A DNA stretch of 64,000 bases from Cyanodermella asteris (taxonomy: Eukaryota > Ascomycota > Lecanoromycetes > Ostropales > Stictidaceae): NCBI GenBank assembly GCA_900618795.1, contig UYJD01000011.1, forward strand, positions 305,806 through 369,805, read 5' to 3'. The translations under genes and the position numbers were made by a program. The notes beneath the pieces are model-generated. The model was not told where the DNA came from. It worked only from the letters and a program-made list of their open reading frames with translations, and did not search any database. Of this stretch, positions 35,653 through 46,786 are shown piece by piece (positions within the stretch are counted from its first letter, which is position 1; each line of letters begins with the position of its first letter).

Positions 35653-37705
35653 ATGCACCCTTCACGACACGCACACCACTTCGATTCCCAGCACCCGATC
35701 ACAGACAGCTCTGGTGATGGTGAAATGAATGGATTCGGCTTGCATGCCTTTTGCTGTACTATACCCTACGATGGGCTGATGAGGAGGTTTCACGACCCGA
35801 TTACGATGTTCTTGATGGAATGATAACCCTGCCGTCGCCCAGTGGCATCTTGCCGCTGCCGGATTGACGATGAATACGCAATAAAGATTCGTTCTTCGGA
35901 TCAACTTGCTCTCATGCTGTGACCTGAAGTTTTGTCTATCTGTGACCCACCCGTATCCTATCGAAGGCATAGCAACGTGTCGCAAGATTCTGATCGTCAC
36001 CCGCTGGTGTCTACAATTGACATACCACGAGGTGTCTGAGGCAGGTGTGGCATTAGGTCCACTGTGAGATCGCTTGTCGCAGCTCAATTTAGTGGTGACA
36101 GTGTGCAATCCTGGGCTGGCATCGAGATTGGCTCCGCACTGTTTTCATATGCCAGGTTCCAATCATGCAAGGTGTCTGGATGCCTTTATGTCATGATGAC
36201 TGTGCGGCTGGTACGACGCCTTCCAATCTCGCAAGTACTGAGCTTTTGCCGTCTTCATTGTAAGCCTCATTGGATGCCCAGTGAAGCCTCGAGCCGTATG
36301 AAAGATCCTCGCTCGGTAGGCAGCTTGACTGCAGAAAAAATGAGAACAAAATCACGAATTGAGCAAATTTAGTGACACGGCCAAGAGGACCACTGTCGTA
36401 GGACGCGTCAAGAATGATGATTGATTCGCAAGATAAGCGTGCAAGATCATCGCTACGTAGAGGCAATCGTAAGGCACCTCGCACCGTACCTACTTACCAA
36501 CACCGACAATCAATACTGCCCTACCGTTCGTGTCAATCGACGGAGTGTCTTACGAACATGCAGCTTGTACCTTGATTGGACGTGTCACTCAATCCAATCA
36601 CCTCGTTGCTGTTGGTAACCAGTTCCCAAAAAGGGCGTCGAGCTCGTCGAATATTTCTGTCGGCAACAAGCTTTGTGAAGCGTCGAGTATTCCGCCTTGA
36701 GCTGTCCGTCTACTTCCGCTGTATCGTCGAGAGTCTGTCGAAGCTGCTCGAGGTCCCTTGAACTCGGCCTCGTTCTTTCCGTTTGTTAGTACGTCCGCAA
36801 GCAACAGGCTGCGCAAGAGGCTTCCCCACATCATCTCATTTCCCGGAGCCGCCAGGCGAAGGCTCGCCCTCGTCGCCTGGATATTCGTGGTGGCAGCACG
36901 TCGCAAGCTTCTATAGTTCATCGGCCGCTGGATCGTCGGATGAAAAGAGCAGTGCGCCGCTGAGCTTCGGGGCGATGGGCCGTGTCGGTATCGAAGACGT
37001 GCCGGTCGCTCAAGCCTGGACCGCTCGATATTCCCTAGCGCAATGCCGTTTTGCACACGTTGCAGACTGCTGTTTCTCTTGTCCGGCAAGTACCCAAGCT
37101 CATGTACACTGGCGATACCATTGATCCGAGTTCAGATCAAGATGTCTTCGCACGATTACTTCTCGTAGGCTGGGTCTCCGCAATCGCACCCGATCCTTTG
37201 GAATTGATCGGGGCGGTTAGGTTCGCCCCGGCGTATCTTCGGCAGTCGGTACACAGGTATCGATCGGTCGCATCATGATAACGAAGGTTCTCGATGCGAG
37301 TGCAGAACGAGCTCCCAAAGAAGCGAGAGCGGCCTACAGCTAAGAACGAACCCAATTTTTGGGGGGCGCTTCCATTCAAAGGGTTTTTGTCTCTCCTTTA
37401 AATTGCTTGAAAGAATTTTTTCTGTCATCTTATTCTGTCACTGAGGTCACTTTAGCGATTCATTTATTTAGAGAAAATTCTTCTTTTTGTCATCAAGTAA
37501 AATTAATGCAAGTCGTTAAATGAGTGTGTTCGTCATCAAAATCATGACCAATTCAAAGTAGGTAGTCTCCAGCAGCTCCACTTTCCAAGTCGAATGCCCT
37601 TCTTCATGCCCCTTCCAAAGCACTAATATGTTTGCACTCGTACACAACTGTTTGCTGCACAGCAGCTCCCGGTGTTTTGATCTCCTTCGCTTGCTCGTGA
37701 GCCGG
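35653..37705. other. Long intergenic region with possible relics and an AT-rich patch
   Basis: About 2 kb. A minus-strand ORF at 36598-37089 (163 codons, ending PTEIFDELDALFGNWLPTA) and one at 37137-37379 look vaguely protein-like but match no family I know and lack clear starts. At about 37350-37510 the sequence turns clearly AT-rich with T-runs, unlike its surroundings. Confidence 0.4.
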
Positions 37706-38884
37706 TTAGTTCAACTCCTTATTCAGGATGCTGCGGACAGCAACCGGGCGACCGGCATTCCTCTTCTTCGAGGCCGAGTCGTCAAAGGCAAGGCAGCCAG
37801 CATCATCTGAGCTGCAGAGGACTTCATCGCGCTTGACGTTGGCGCTGTCGCCGAAGGCGAGACAGCCTTCGTCGTCGGCTCCGCAAAGGGTAACGTCGTC
37901 AGGGCTGCGGCGGGCTTTCTGGGCCTTCTGAGCGCTCTTTGCGGCCTTCTTGTTGCCGTTGGCGGCGTTGGCGGTGTCTGCGGTGGTGCCAGTAGTTGCA
38001 GTGTTGCCAGTTGCGGCGGTTCCGGCGGTTCCCGCTGTGCCAGTGGTGCCAGTTGTGCCGGTGGTGCCCTGAGCTGCGGTACCAGCGTTCTGAGCGGTTC
38101 CAGCGGTGGTGCCAGTGGTGCCCTGAGTCTTGCCAGTGTTTGCAGTCGCAGCAGTTCCGGCAGTTCCAGCGGTGCCAGCAGTACCTTCAGTACCTGTAGT
38201 GCCTGTGGTGGCTGTGGTTCCTGCAGTAACTGCAGTGCCAGCATTTCCTGTCGTAGCGCCGGTTGTGCCTGTCGTACCAGTTGCAGCAGTGCCGGTAGAC
38301 GCGCCAGCCATCTGGATGGCAACATTGCTACCGAAGGGGCCGACCGGGTTCTGGCACTTGACCATGCATACTCCGGTCATGCCACCGACTGTACCAGTAC
38401 AAGTGGTCCCAGCTGGGATCTGGGCAGTCATGGGGAAGTCTTGGTTGTTGGCCTTGCTTCGTCCGTTGGTACCAGGAACCTGAGTGGTTACCTGAATGTT
38501 TTGCCAGTTGGCGCCAGTTGCGTCGGTGGAAATTGCGCAGGACATGGGGCCGGCTCCGTCGCCGTTGAGCTGGTGGAGCGTCATGGTGAGAGTGCCTCCC
38601 GGTGTGACCTGGGGCAGCTGGGTGCTGCCGACGAATTTCATCGAGGCGGCGACGTCCTGGTTGGCGTTGACTGCACCACCCTGCTTGGTCTTTCCGAGAC
38701 CGGCAGCATTCTTGCCCTTGGGAAAGACAGTGGTGTCGGCCTGGTTGAGGCCAGTCTTCATGGTGATGGCGAGACCGCTCGCAGCTCCACCTGCATCACC
38801 CTGGGCGGCGGTGATCTTGCAGTGGGCGCTGGCGAGAGGGGCCAGGCCGAAGGCGAGGATAGCGAGGGCGGTAGCGGAATGCAT
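37706..38884 (-). CDS. Egh16-like secreted protein with TGT-rich linker and Kex2-flanked C-terminal peptides
   Basis: A single exon encodes 392 aa. Signal peptide 1-20 is cut before His21 (ASA|HCKITAAQGDAGG), so the mature protein begins with His, as in Egh16/GAS1-type proteins and distantly LPMO-like folds. The globular part (about 21-195) has MKTGLNQADTTVFPKGK, AGTTCTGTVGGMTGVCMVKC and PVGPFGSNVAIQM, typical of the Egh16-like (DUF3129) family, known from appressorium- and infection-expressed genes. A linker of about 120 residues is built from TGT/AGT repeats and is probably O-glycosylated. The tail is odd: a Lys/Arg-rich patch ending RR, then two similar peptides, each with two Cys (LCGADDEGCLAFGDSANVKR and LCSSDDAGCLAFDDSASKKR), each ended by a dibasic site. 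These look like kexin-released peptides. No GPI signal is evident. Confidence 0.88.
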   Translation of the reverse strand: MHSATALAILAFGLAPLASAHCKITAAQGDAGGAASGLAITMKTGLNQADTTVFPKGKNAAGLGKTKQGGAVNANQDVAASMKFVGSTQLPQVTPGGTLTMTLHQLNGDGAGPMSCAISTDATGANWQNIQVTTQVPGTNGRSKANNQDFPMTAQIPAGTTCTGTVGGMTGVCMVKCQNPVGPFGSNVAIQMAGASTGTAATGTTGTTGATTGNAGTAVTAGTTATTGTTGTEGTAGTAGTAGTAATANTGKTQGTTGTTAGTAQNAGTAAQGTTGTTGTTGTAGTAGTAATGNTATTGTTADTANAANGNKKAAKSAQKAQKARRSPDDVTLCGADDEGCLAFGDSANVKRDEVLCSSDDAGCLAFDDSASKKRNAGRPVAVRSILNKELN

Positions 38885-40646
38885 CTTGTTTTTGTTGGTT
38901 TGGGAGCTTGAAAAGTCCGAAGATTAGAAATTGTTTGTTGTTGGTTGGAATGAAACTGAACGTCCAGCGTCTGTTTCCAAAGAAGGTTTGAAGCGAAGGC
39001 TTGGAAGGTACTGAAGAAGGCTTGAGTGGAGCTGTGTCTCTGGAGTGGAGTGAGGGAAACACCAGAATGCCGACGCGTGGCCTAGGCTTTATAGAGCTCC
39101 TTTGAGATGAAGCAGACTGAGAGGAAGGTATGGCATGAATGGAGTTGTCAGGCAGTTCTCACATGGACAGTACACAGATTCTAGGCTGGGCGGGCAGAAC
39201 GGAGACGGGCTCAATGCCCAAACAACTCCGTGGTCTGTTTCTGGCATGGCCAAACTCGCCACAGATAGAAACACAGGGAACGAGGAGACGATCGCAATGG
39301 GGAAACCGTGGCAAAGGAACGTTGGCTCAATGCACAAGACCTGAGGCATTAGGCAGGAGAACGCACTGTTTGTCGAACCGACAGAGGATGTGCCTCAAAA
39401 CACAAGGTCGAATCAAGCGGGGCCAAACTGGGCAAGTCGTGTCACTCACAGACAATAATGTGTTCATGCCGCCTGTGCCCTTTACCTACAGGTCGTTTGG
39501 TAGCTGTCAATCTGAGACTCGAAGCTGGATTATGGGGAGAAGGGGTAGCACTGCAGCGGCTAGTAGCCGCTGGATCCCGGGCAGGGCTGGGACTTTGATT
39601 GCGGGCATTATACAGCTCAGTCTGTGCCGGACTGGCTGTTGACTGGGCGAAACGATGGCTGTAAGGGCTGACGAGAGCAAGTGCGCTGCTATTCTTGCAC
39701 CTCGAGGGTGGCCGTTACACGTTCATGCGAATAAGCATCGAGGCTGCAGAACGTGTCAGACTGCCCAATTCGGACTAGCGCTGGGGCCGCCGCAAGACTC
39801 CCATTTGTCCTGCAGAACCATTTTCTTTCATGCCATCACAGCTTCCTACTCTGACGACCTTATGCTTCTTGAGTACTGGCTGACGGTATCTGGACATGGC
39901 CATGATCTCAATCGCTGCTCGTCAGGTCGAATCTTCGAGCTATCCTCGAATATGAGACATCAGCAAAATATCATAGTGATTCCTTTCGCGATTCGCCCAC
40001 CAGGAGGCCTCTGTCTGGCAAGCACATCTCGCCTCTTTGGCAGCGTTGAAAAGTGACAAGAAGTTCCATGTGACATGTAGTTCACACTGATCTCAATGCG
40101 GCAATGTAGTGTTGTCACAACGAGCGCAGCAAGAATTGCGATGAGTTTGTTTTGGTTTAAGATAGGAGCAGGTTCGCGCAATCGTCCATTGCATACTCAA
40201 CACCATGACGAAATGCGCTTGGGAATGTATTACCCTATCTTGATTGATGCGCGACTGCTATCAGATCTCCCAGATTATTTGATACATGATCAGAATGACT
40301 ACAAATTCGCGTTAGAGTCAGAGTTTTAAATCGGGCGACGGACGAACTTCAAACTCTGGCTTCACAACGAGATTCAACGCCAAACTGAGTGCTCACATGA
40401 GATGCAGTTTTGTCTACGTCGCCGGGATACTCGGATCGCGAACGCTTTTGATGCCTCTTTGACGTGCGGCAGGCATTGCCGGGCGCCTTCGATCAAGGGA
40501 TGACCATCAGATTCCTCATGCCTTTTTCCCCACCACCAGACACGACACGGAATGGCAGCGCGATCCGCCTCTCAACTTGAAATAGATCGTCTCGAACTCC
40601 TCGATCCTGCTGACCCTCGTTCTTCGCGACCCGCTGCAACAACACA
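38885..40646. other. Intergenic region
   Basis: Promoter side of the Egh16-like gene. ORFs such as 39655-40056 on the plus strand lack any domain or start support. No repeat or RNA gene recognised. Confidence 0.45.
39088..39093 (-). promoter_or_regulatory. TATA box of the Egh16-like gene
   Basis: TATAAA on the minus strand (TTTATA on plus) lies about 205 nt before the ATG at 38884, with a long leader between. Confidence 0.5.
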
Positions 40647-40997
40647 ATGCTTCGACTTCGGCTGCCAGCCTTTCAAACCTTCGCGATCTTCCTCCAAGCT
40701 CTCATCATCCTTTCACAGTTCGACCCAGCTACCGCAGCGATTTCTCCACCAAACAACTTCGTCGAACGCGACGCCGCTCCCAGCTGCCGCTTACACCGAA
40801 GATCGCGCTTGTTCGGCGACCCAGTCGAACCACGACCCGTCCCTGAGCCGGAATCGTCTTCGACGACATCGACACGGAGAACTGTGACGCGCACTGTGCG
40901 CAGGACTGCGACGGTATATACAACTACCACGACTACGTGCAAAACTGCTTCCACAAAGTCTGCCTTGGTCGTCAGCACGCATTTCCCGCCGCGATAA
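40647..40997 (+). CDS. Possible small secreted protein, 116 aa
   Basis: The ORF opens MLRLRLPAFQTFAIFLQALI, a basic start then a hydrophobic stretch, ending with a good cleavage context (ATAA before ISPPNN). The mature part is short, rich in Arg, Thr and Pro with two Cys, and includes a Thr run (VYTTTTTTCKTAST). Another ATG at 40552 opens a different frame with no signal-like start. There is no intron or family support, so it may be a lineage-specific secreted protein or a chance ORF. Confidence 0.35.
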   Translation: MLRLRLPAFQTFAIFLQALIILSQFDPATAAISPPNNFVERDAAPSCRLHRRSRLFGDPVEPRPVPEPESSSTTSTRRTVTRTVRRTATVYTTTTTTCKTASTKSALVVSTHFPPR

Positions 40998-41687
40998 ACG
41001 CCGCATATAACGTCGACGAAGAACGCCTTTTGCTCGAGCCAGGGGCGAGATGTTTAGCCCAAAAAAAAAAAAAAAACCCCCCAAGTTGTATGACAGCTAG
41101 GGGGTGGTAATCGAACGTGATCGCCGACAGGCGCATTTCAAGATATTCAAACCTCTGACGAAGGGAAACACCGGTGTTCGGGAACGTACCTTCAAATGAT
41201 TTCACAAAGTACGATCTATAGACACAAAATGGGACAAAGCTGTTTTCTTTTCACTCCTAGAATAGTTGAACGTCTTTCTTGACCATTTAAAGTCTCAACA
41301 TGACGTCGAATCAAAAGGTGTGTTGGCTATCGCGCCATCTACCCCACTTGAGCGAGTACCAGAGCACTGTCTGGTTTCTTCTTTTTTGTCGCAAACTTCA
41401 CACACGAAAGTTTCAGCGCAAAAAAAAACGTTCGCGTACACAAAAGAGGACTTTATGACCGGGTCTGGTTATTAATCTTTATCATTATCAAATTCAAGCC
41501 GTAAATCTTTTCGCCAGACTCGCTATCATGCATCATGCAAACCCATGTCTAGTACTATGTGTATTCCTAAGAAAAGAGAAAACCAATCTTGCCACCCCAT
41601 TATCAATTCAAACAGGGTATATCCCAACCAAATACGCATATTCACACCAACCCTCTTCCCCACTTATATCCTAGCTCGTTCGCTCTT
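40998..41687. other. Intergenic, AT-rich, with homopolymer junction
   Basis: Contains an A16-C6 homopolymer tract at 41061-41082 and AT-rich stretches to 41660. It should hold the 3' UTR and terminator of the WSC gene on the minus strand. No gene seen. Confidence 0.5.
41061..41082 (+). repeat. A16-C6 homopolymer tract
   Basis: Sixteen A followed directly by six C. Prone to length error in sequencing and to slippage in vivo. Confidence 0.9.
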
Positions 41688-44600
41688 TCAATCTTCCCAT
41701 CTCTTCTGCTTCGTAGTTGGGGTCGCCGCAGCTCCTGAACTCGTGGTCGAGGGCAAGAGTCTAGCACCTAAAATGCCGCTGTCGTATACAGCTGCGCCGA
41801 CAGACTTCTTCATGTAGCAAGAGTTGCTTCGGAGCGCTATGTCAACACAGCCAGGTTTGTTGTCGCAGGCGGTGATACACTGCTCGTACGAGTTGACGTA
41901 GGTTGAGCCAATATCTCCACCCGAGTGATCGATACCGCACTCGATCATGAACTGGTTTCCGCTAGGAGCGGTCCAGATGGTGCTGTTACTCTGTGGGCAG
42001 CTCAGGGGTGTCTGACTGGGAAAGGCAGTGGTGAAGGTTGAGGTCACGGTTTGGGAGAAGGTCGTGCCAGAAGCGGTGGTAGCAGTAATGAAAGTTGTTG
42101 TTGCGGTCATTGTCACTGTGGTGCTGACGGGGAGCGTGGAGGAAGAACTGGAGGAGGATGTCGTGGTTGTCGACGCCGAGGTGCTGGTAGGGGCTTGGCT
42201 GCTAGTAGACGAGCTTGAAATTGTGGTAGAGGCCTGGCTGGTTGTTGAGGCAACACTGGTGGAGCTGGTGCTTGCCGACGTCGGGCTGTCAGTTGGTGAT
42301 GTAGAAGACGAGGTCGCCGTGGTCACCACCGAGCCAGTAGTGGATACTACCGTGCTGGAAGATGCGACCGAGCTAGTGGTAGACACCACAGTGCTGGAGA
42401 TCGCACTCGAGGTGCTGTTCACGGCGGTCGTGGTAGCACTGGTCAAGCTGGTGCTCGTGCTCAGAACGGTCGTGCTAGTAAAAGCACTGGTTGCGCTACC
42501 AGTAAAGTTGTATAGCTGCAAAGCGTTGCCGGCACCGCAGTACTCATACTGGTTGCCAGGGCACTTGAAGCTACACTTCGACTGGGAGATCGAAGTGGAT
42601 CGACTGTCGAGGGTAGGACCGTACCAACACTCACGACCGTATTCAACACCGAAATATGAAGCCTTGGCGGAAAGGGCCTTGGCTGCACACATCTCGATGG
42701 TCATGCTATCGTTGGGATACAAGTTGACCATGGCACGGGGTGCACTGGGCGTCTCGGAGTAACAGCCAAGGGCAGAGTAGCCAGATACGAATGGAACAAC
42801 GATGGGGCCAGTCGGGGTCGGCGTTGGCATACCCGAGGCAGTGGACGTCAAAACGGTGGAAGTTGAGACGATCGAGACAGTTGATGTCGGTGCCAGGCTA
42901 GTGGAGACAGCGCTGCTGCTGGTGGACGACGTGGTGGCGTTGGAAGGGGCAAGCATGTACAGAGACAGGCCGTTGGGACCACCACAGGTCTGTGTGCTGT
43001 CCCCGGCGCACTGCATGTTGCATCGTCCGTCAGTAGCAGGGCCCGAGCCGGCAGCCAAAACGTTACCGCAGTAGCACTCCTGACCGTACTCAGTGGCAAA
43101 GTAAGTGTAGCCAGAGCAGAAGGCAGCGCAAACATTGTTGGTGACGGTGCTATCAGCCTTGGTAGCGGCAGAGAGAGCGCGGCCGGGGATTTCAGTGTAG
43201 CAGCCCTGGTAGACGTAATTGTTGATGGCAGGAGCTGATGAAGAGGTCGAAGCCGGAGCCGACGACGTTGTAGGCGACGAAGGGATCGGTGCAGTGCCGT
43301 TGAGGCCGTAGATTTGCATCCTATTACCAGCACCGCAGTACTCGCTGTTGCTGCCGGCACAAGTCATGCTGCACTGGCTGTCAGCGCCAATTGTGGCGAG
43401 CTTGGTGTTGATGGCATTGCCACATGCGCACTGCTGCGAGTACTCGAGACCGAAGTAGGTGTAGCCAGCACAGAAGGCACCGCAGCTCTCAACGGTCATA
43501 CCAGTGCTCTGAGTGGTCTTGGTGGAGAGAGCCTTACCACCAGACTCAGCGAAGCAGCCAAGGTAGTTGTAGTTCTGGTAAGTCTGAGTAATTGCCAGCG
43601 GTGGCGAGGTCTTGTTGCCGTTGAACCTTGAGACATCGGCGAACAGAGACATCTCAGTCTGGTTGCCATATTGTCCGTTGCCGCCGCAAGTCTGTCGGGA
43701 GTCACCGGTGCAAGGGTAGTTGCAATCAATAGTCCGGTCGAACAGGATCGGAATAGCGTTACCGCACCAGCATTGAGACTGGTACTGAGTTGCAGCGAAG
43801 ACCCAGCCAGCATTGTAGCAAGCATTGGTGCACTTGTCGACGGTGTTGTTGGTGTTTTCATTGTAGATCTGGATATCAAGTTGACGGCTAGGGTTGTTGT
43901 CACGAGCACAACCAACGTATTGGTAACGAGCAGTGCCGTTGTTGGCGTAGACCGGGCCAAGCTGCTCAGCGACAGCGTTGCAAGTGAAGTTGATAAACTG
44001 CTTGCCTGAGTTGGGGTCGTTCGTATTGATGGTCCACTGCACCGTCTGCACGTAACCAGGAGTATTGACCTGCTGCTTGGGCGGCGAGCAGTAGAGCGTA
44101 GCGTTGGCGCTCCGCCCTGCCGGGATGCTGGTTCCCTCTGCCAAGTCGACGTTGTTAGCAGCACCGACAATACCAGGCACACCGTATGGCGGCTTGGAGA
44201 CGGTGAGCGATAGCGGAGCAGCAGTGGAGGAACCGTTGTTGATGATGCGGAACTGCAAGTTACGAGTAGTGTTCTCAGTGACATTGCCAAAGGTGAAGTT
44301 CTTGCTAGGATCGTAGTTAATCCAGCTGGATCCATCGGGCGACTGGAACTGGAACACAACAGCGGGCTGGCTGCCAGCAACACCTAAAACGTCAAGGATA
44401 GAGCTTCCACCGTTGGAGAAGCCCTTGACGAAGACTGCATCATTGCCAGGCTGCGAAGGGTTGTAGCTGATGGTAACAGCATTTGCCGTGTTTGGCGGGA
44501 TGCTCGATGGGACATTGGAGAAGGTCCATGGGCCAATCTGGACGGTGCTCGTGCTGTTTCCAGTCGAGGTGGAGTTGGGCTGTATCCACGGGCCGGTCTC

Positions 44601-46786
44601 GGACTGGGTGGAGTAGCTGATGTTCTGGAAGGTCAACAAACCATCGCCATCGTTGGCAAAGAAAACGCTCTGGGCGTCAGGGGCCTGTCCGGCAATCGTA
44701 TTGAAGGACACGGTGTTAGGGCGGATAGCCAACAGAGGGCTGGCAGAGTTGGCAGTGCCCTTCAAGGTGATGGGAGTTGAAGTCGAGTAACCAGTGACGC
44801 CGTTGGTGGTGTTGACAATGACATCGCTGGACAGAGGGCCGACCTGCTGGGGGCTGAAGACACCAGTAAAGTTGAACACGCTGCCTGGCAGGAGCTGGAG
44901 TGGGATAGTCGGCAAGTTAGAGATGGCAAAGTTGGGGTTACCTGCCAGGGTAATGTTGTTGACAGTGGTCTGAATGTTGGACGTGCAAGAAACGGTCACT
45001 GGCGCAGAGCTGTTACCGAGAGAGGTCCTGGGGAAAGTGTACGGAGAGGAGCAGTTCAACGGCAGGCTGACAGGCGAGCCGAAACCGTACAGGTAGCCCT
45101 GGGTGGTTCCAATGTAGGCACGACCGTCACCAAAGACCGGGCGGGTGAACTTGGTAACACCTACAATGTTGAATGAGTTGACCAGCGTCAAGTTGCCGCC
45201 AGTCGACGGTGGAATGGCGTTGTAGATGCGAAGGTTCAGACCTTCGACATCGGATACCCAGTACAGCCCAGTGCCGTCCTGGCCGTTGAGCGAGGTAGTA
45301 GTACCGTGGCCAACACCCAGGATGTAGGCGTTCTTCTCGGGTGTATCAGCCACCTTGGTGAACTGCGCATTGCCCTGAGCGTCACAGGAGAACTTGAAGA
45401 CGTGCGATTGGTACTGAATGACGTTGATGTAGATGTATCCGCCACCGAGCGGCATGACACCGGCACCGGCGTAGACCGAGTTCTCGTTCTGGTAGACCTG
45501 AATGACATTGTCGAGCTTATTCGGGCCGTTTTGGTAGCCTCCAAGATTGTCGAGGTTGAGCCAGTAGGTCTTGCCGGACTTTCCTGTGATGACACCGATT
45601 CGCTTGTGATTCGGGCAGGAGAAGGTGTCCGTCGGTAGAAGCTCGAGGGGAGAAGTTCCCAAATCCTTATCAGCACCATCAAGTTGAGTCTTTTCCCAAG
45701 GCATGAAGAAATCGATGATGGAAATTGTTCCGTTGTCGTTAATCTTCGCGTTGACAGCAGCCTCCTCGAGGGCAGTGGGAGGGTTACGGCCGGGCACAGA
45801 CTGGCCGGTGGCAGCCAGCTGCGAAGCATAACCGTTACCAGTGCCAAAGAACATGGAACCTTTACCGTCGTAGGCAAGACCACCACCGCTCATCCAGACA
45901 CCACCGCCGGGAACGGTGTTAGGTTCCGGGCCGCCCTGCGTGGCGAAGGCCTCGACGATAGCACCGGTGTTCTTGTTGAAACCGATGATGGCACCAGTGA
46001 AATTCCATTTGACACAGTGAGAGGCGTATCCAGTGTAGATATAGTTGCCGACCTGGAGCAGAGCGGGACGCTGGTGCTGGTTGCCGGAGAGGAACATGCG
46101 ATTCGGGTTGTTGCGGAAGATGGTGCCTTCGAGAGAGACAGGGGCAAAGGCATTGCTCAAGTCAGCAGTGTTAATGGCGTGGAAGTAGTATCTGCCATTG
46201 AGACGTCCAGGAGGAGCGCTCGGGCTGTACTGGCCGTTCTGAAACTGCGACGAGTATGTCTTTGCGGTAAAGTACCAGACACCGGTGGATGGGTCAATGA
46301 CACCGGTGGCCGTGACACCGACGGTTGGGTTGATGTCAACGCAGCCATCGAGATCAGCGGTCAAGAAGGGTGTCCAGAGGTTTCGCTGCGCGATGATGTT
46401 ACCAGTCTTGGCGTCAAGCTTGTAGATGTTGTTCTGCGTGGTAGCAACGTAGATGTACTGAATACCGTCGGAGCCAGTGTAGACGAGAGGCTGCGAGAAG
46501 ATCTGCTCTGGGCCGATTCCATTAAAGTTGCCAGGAAGCTTGGCCTTGAAGATTTGACCGAAGCTTCCGCTACCGACGATCGCAGGGTCCATATTGTGGT
46601 TGCTGCGAGACAATGTCAGACCCAACCATGACTGTCGAGGTTCGTGAAGGAGACTTACGTTTGGTAACCACATCGACTCACGTCGCCGCCCCATGTTATG
46701 GTATCTGTGAGGGCACCACCAGCGCCGTGAATGAGGGTAAGGAAGACACTGACAAACAGCCAGACGAATGGCTTGAGGGACGCCAT
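41688..46786 (-). CDS. Giant secreted WSC-domain mosaic protein (propeller, Ig-like, four WSC, mucin, Apple-like)
   Basis: Exon 1 (46786-46659) supplies the signal peptide MASLKPFVWLFVSVFLTLIHG; a 56-nt intron leads to 46602-41688, giving 1680 aa. Residues about 25-560 form a PQQ-like or quinoprotein-type beta-propeller (GGDVSRCGYQT start, YVATTQNNIYKLDAKTGNII, TGKSGKTYWLNLD). About 560-900 are Ig-like choice-of-anchor/SPD2-type modules (NSSAPVTVSCTS, FANDGDGLLTFQNISYS). Four WSC carbohydrate-binding modules follow at about 936-1030, 1054-1145, 1172-1265 and 1318-1415 (YQYVGCARD, YNYLGCFAESGG, YVYQGCYTEIPG, YSALGCYSETP). A Ser/Thr mucin stretch (about 1415-1570) precedes an Apple/PAN-like Cys domain (FMIECGIDHSGGDIG). 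The fourth WSC has CWYGP where the others have CWCGN or similar, so one disulphide is probably lost. Likely a wall- or mucilage-associated glycan-binding protein; catalysis is unproven. A TATA box lies upstream. Confidence 0.92.

Noticed and set aside
37990-38300. Possible CRISPR-like or satellite array in the repeated linker DNA
   Set aside because: The repeats are imperfect codon-level TGT/AGT repeats inside a secreted protein gene of a eukaryote. There are no regular spacers.
38130-38483. Val-Pro-Ala repeat ORF on the plus strand
   Set aside because: It mirrors the TGT/AGT repeat linker of the Egh16-like protein; the repeat arises from that coding sequence.
45684-46631. 315-codon plus-strand ORF opposite the WSC gene
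   Set aside because: Antisense shadow. The minus strand encodes clear propeller motifs in one continuous frame.
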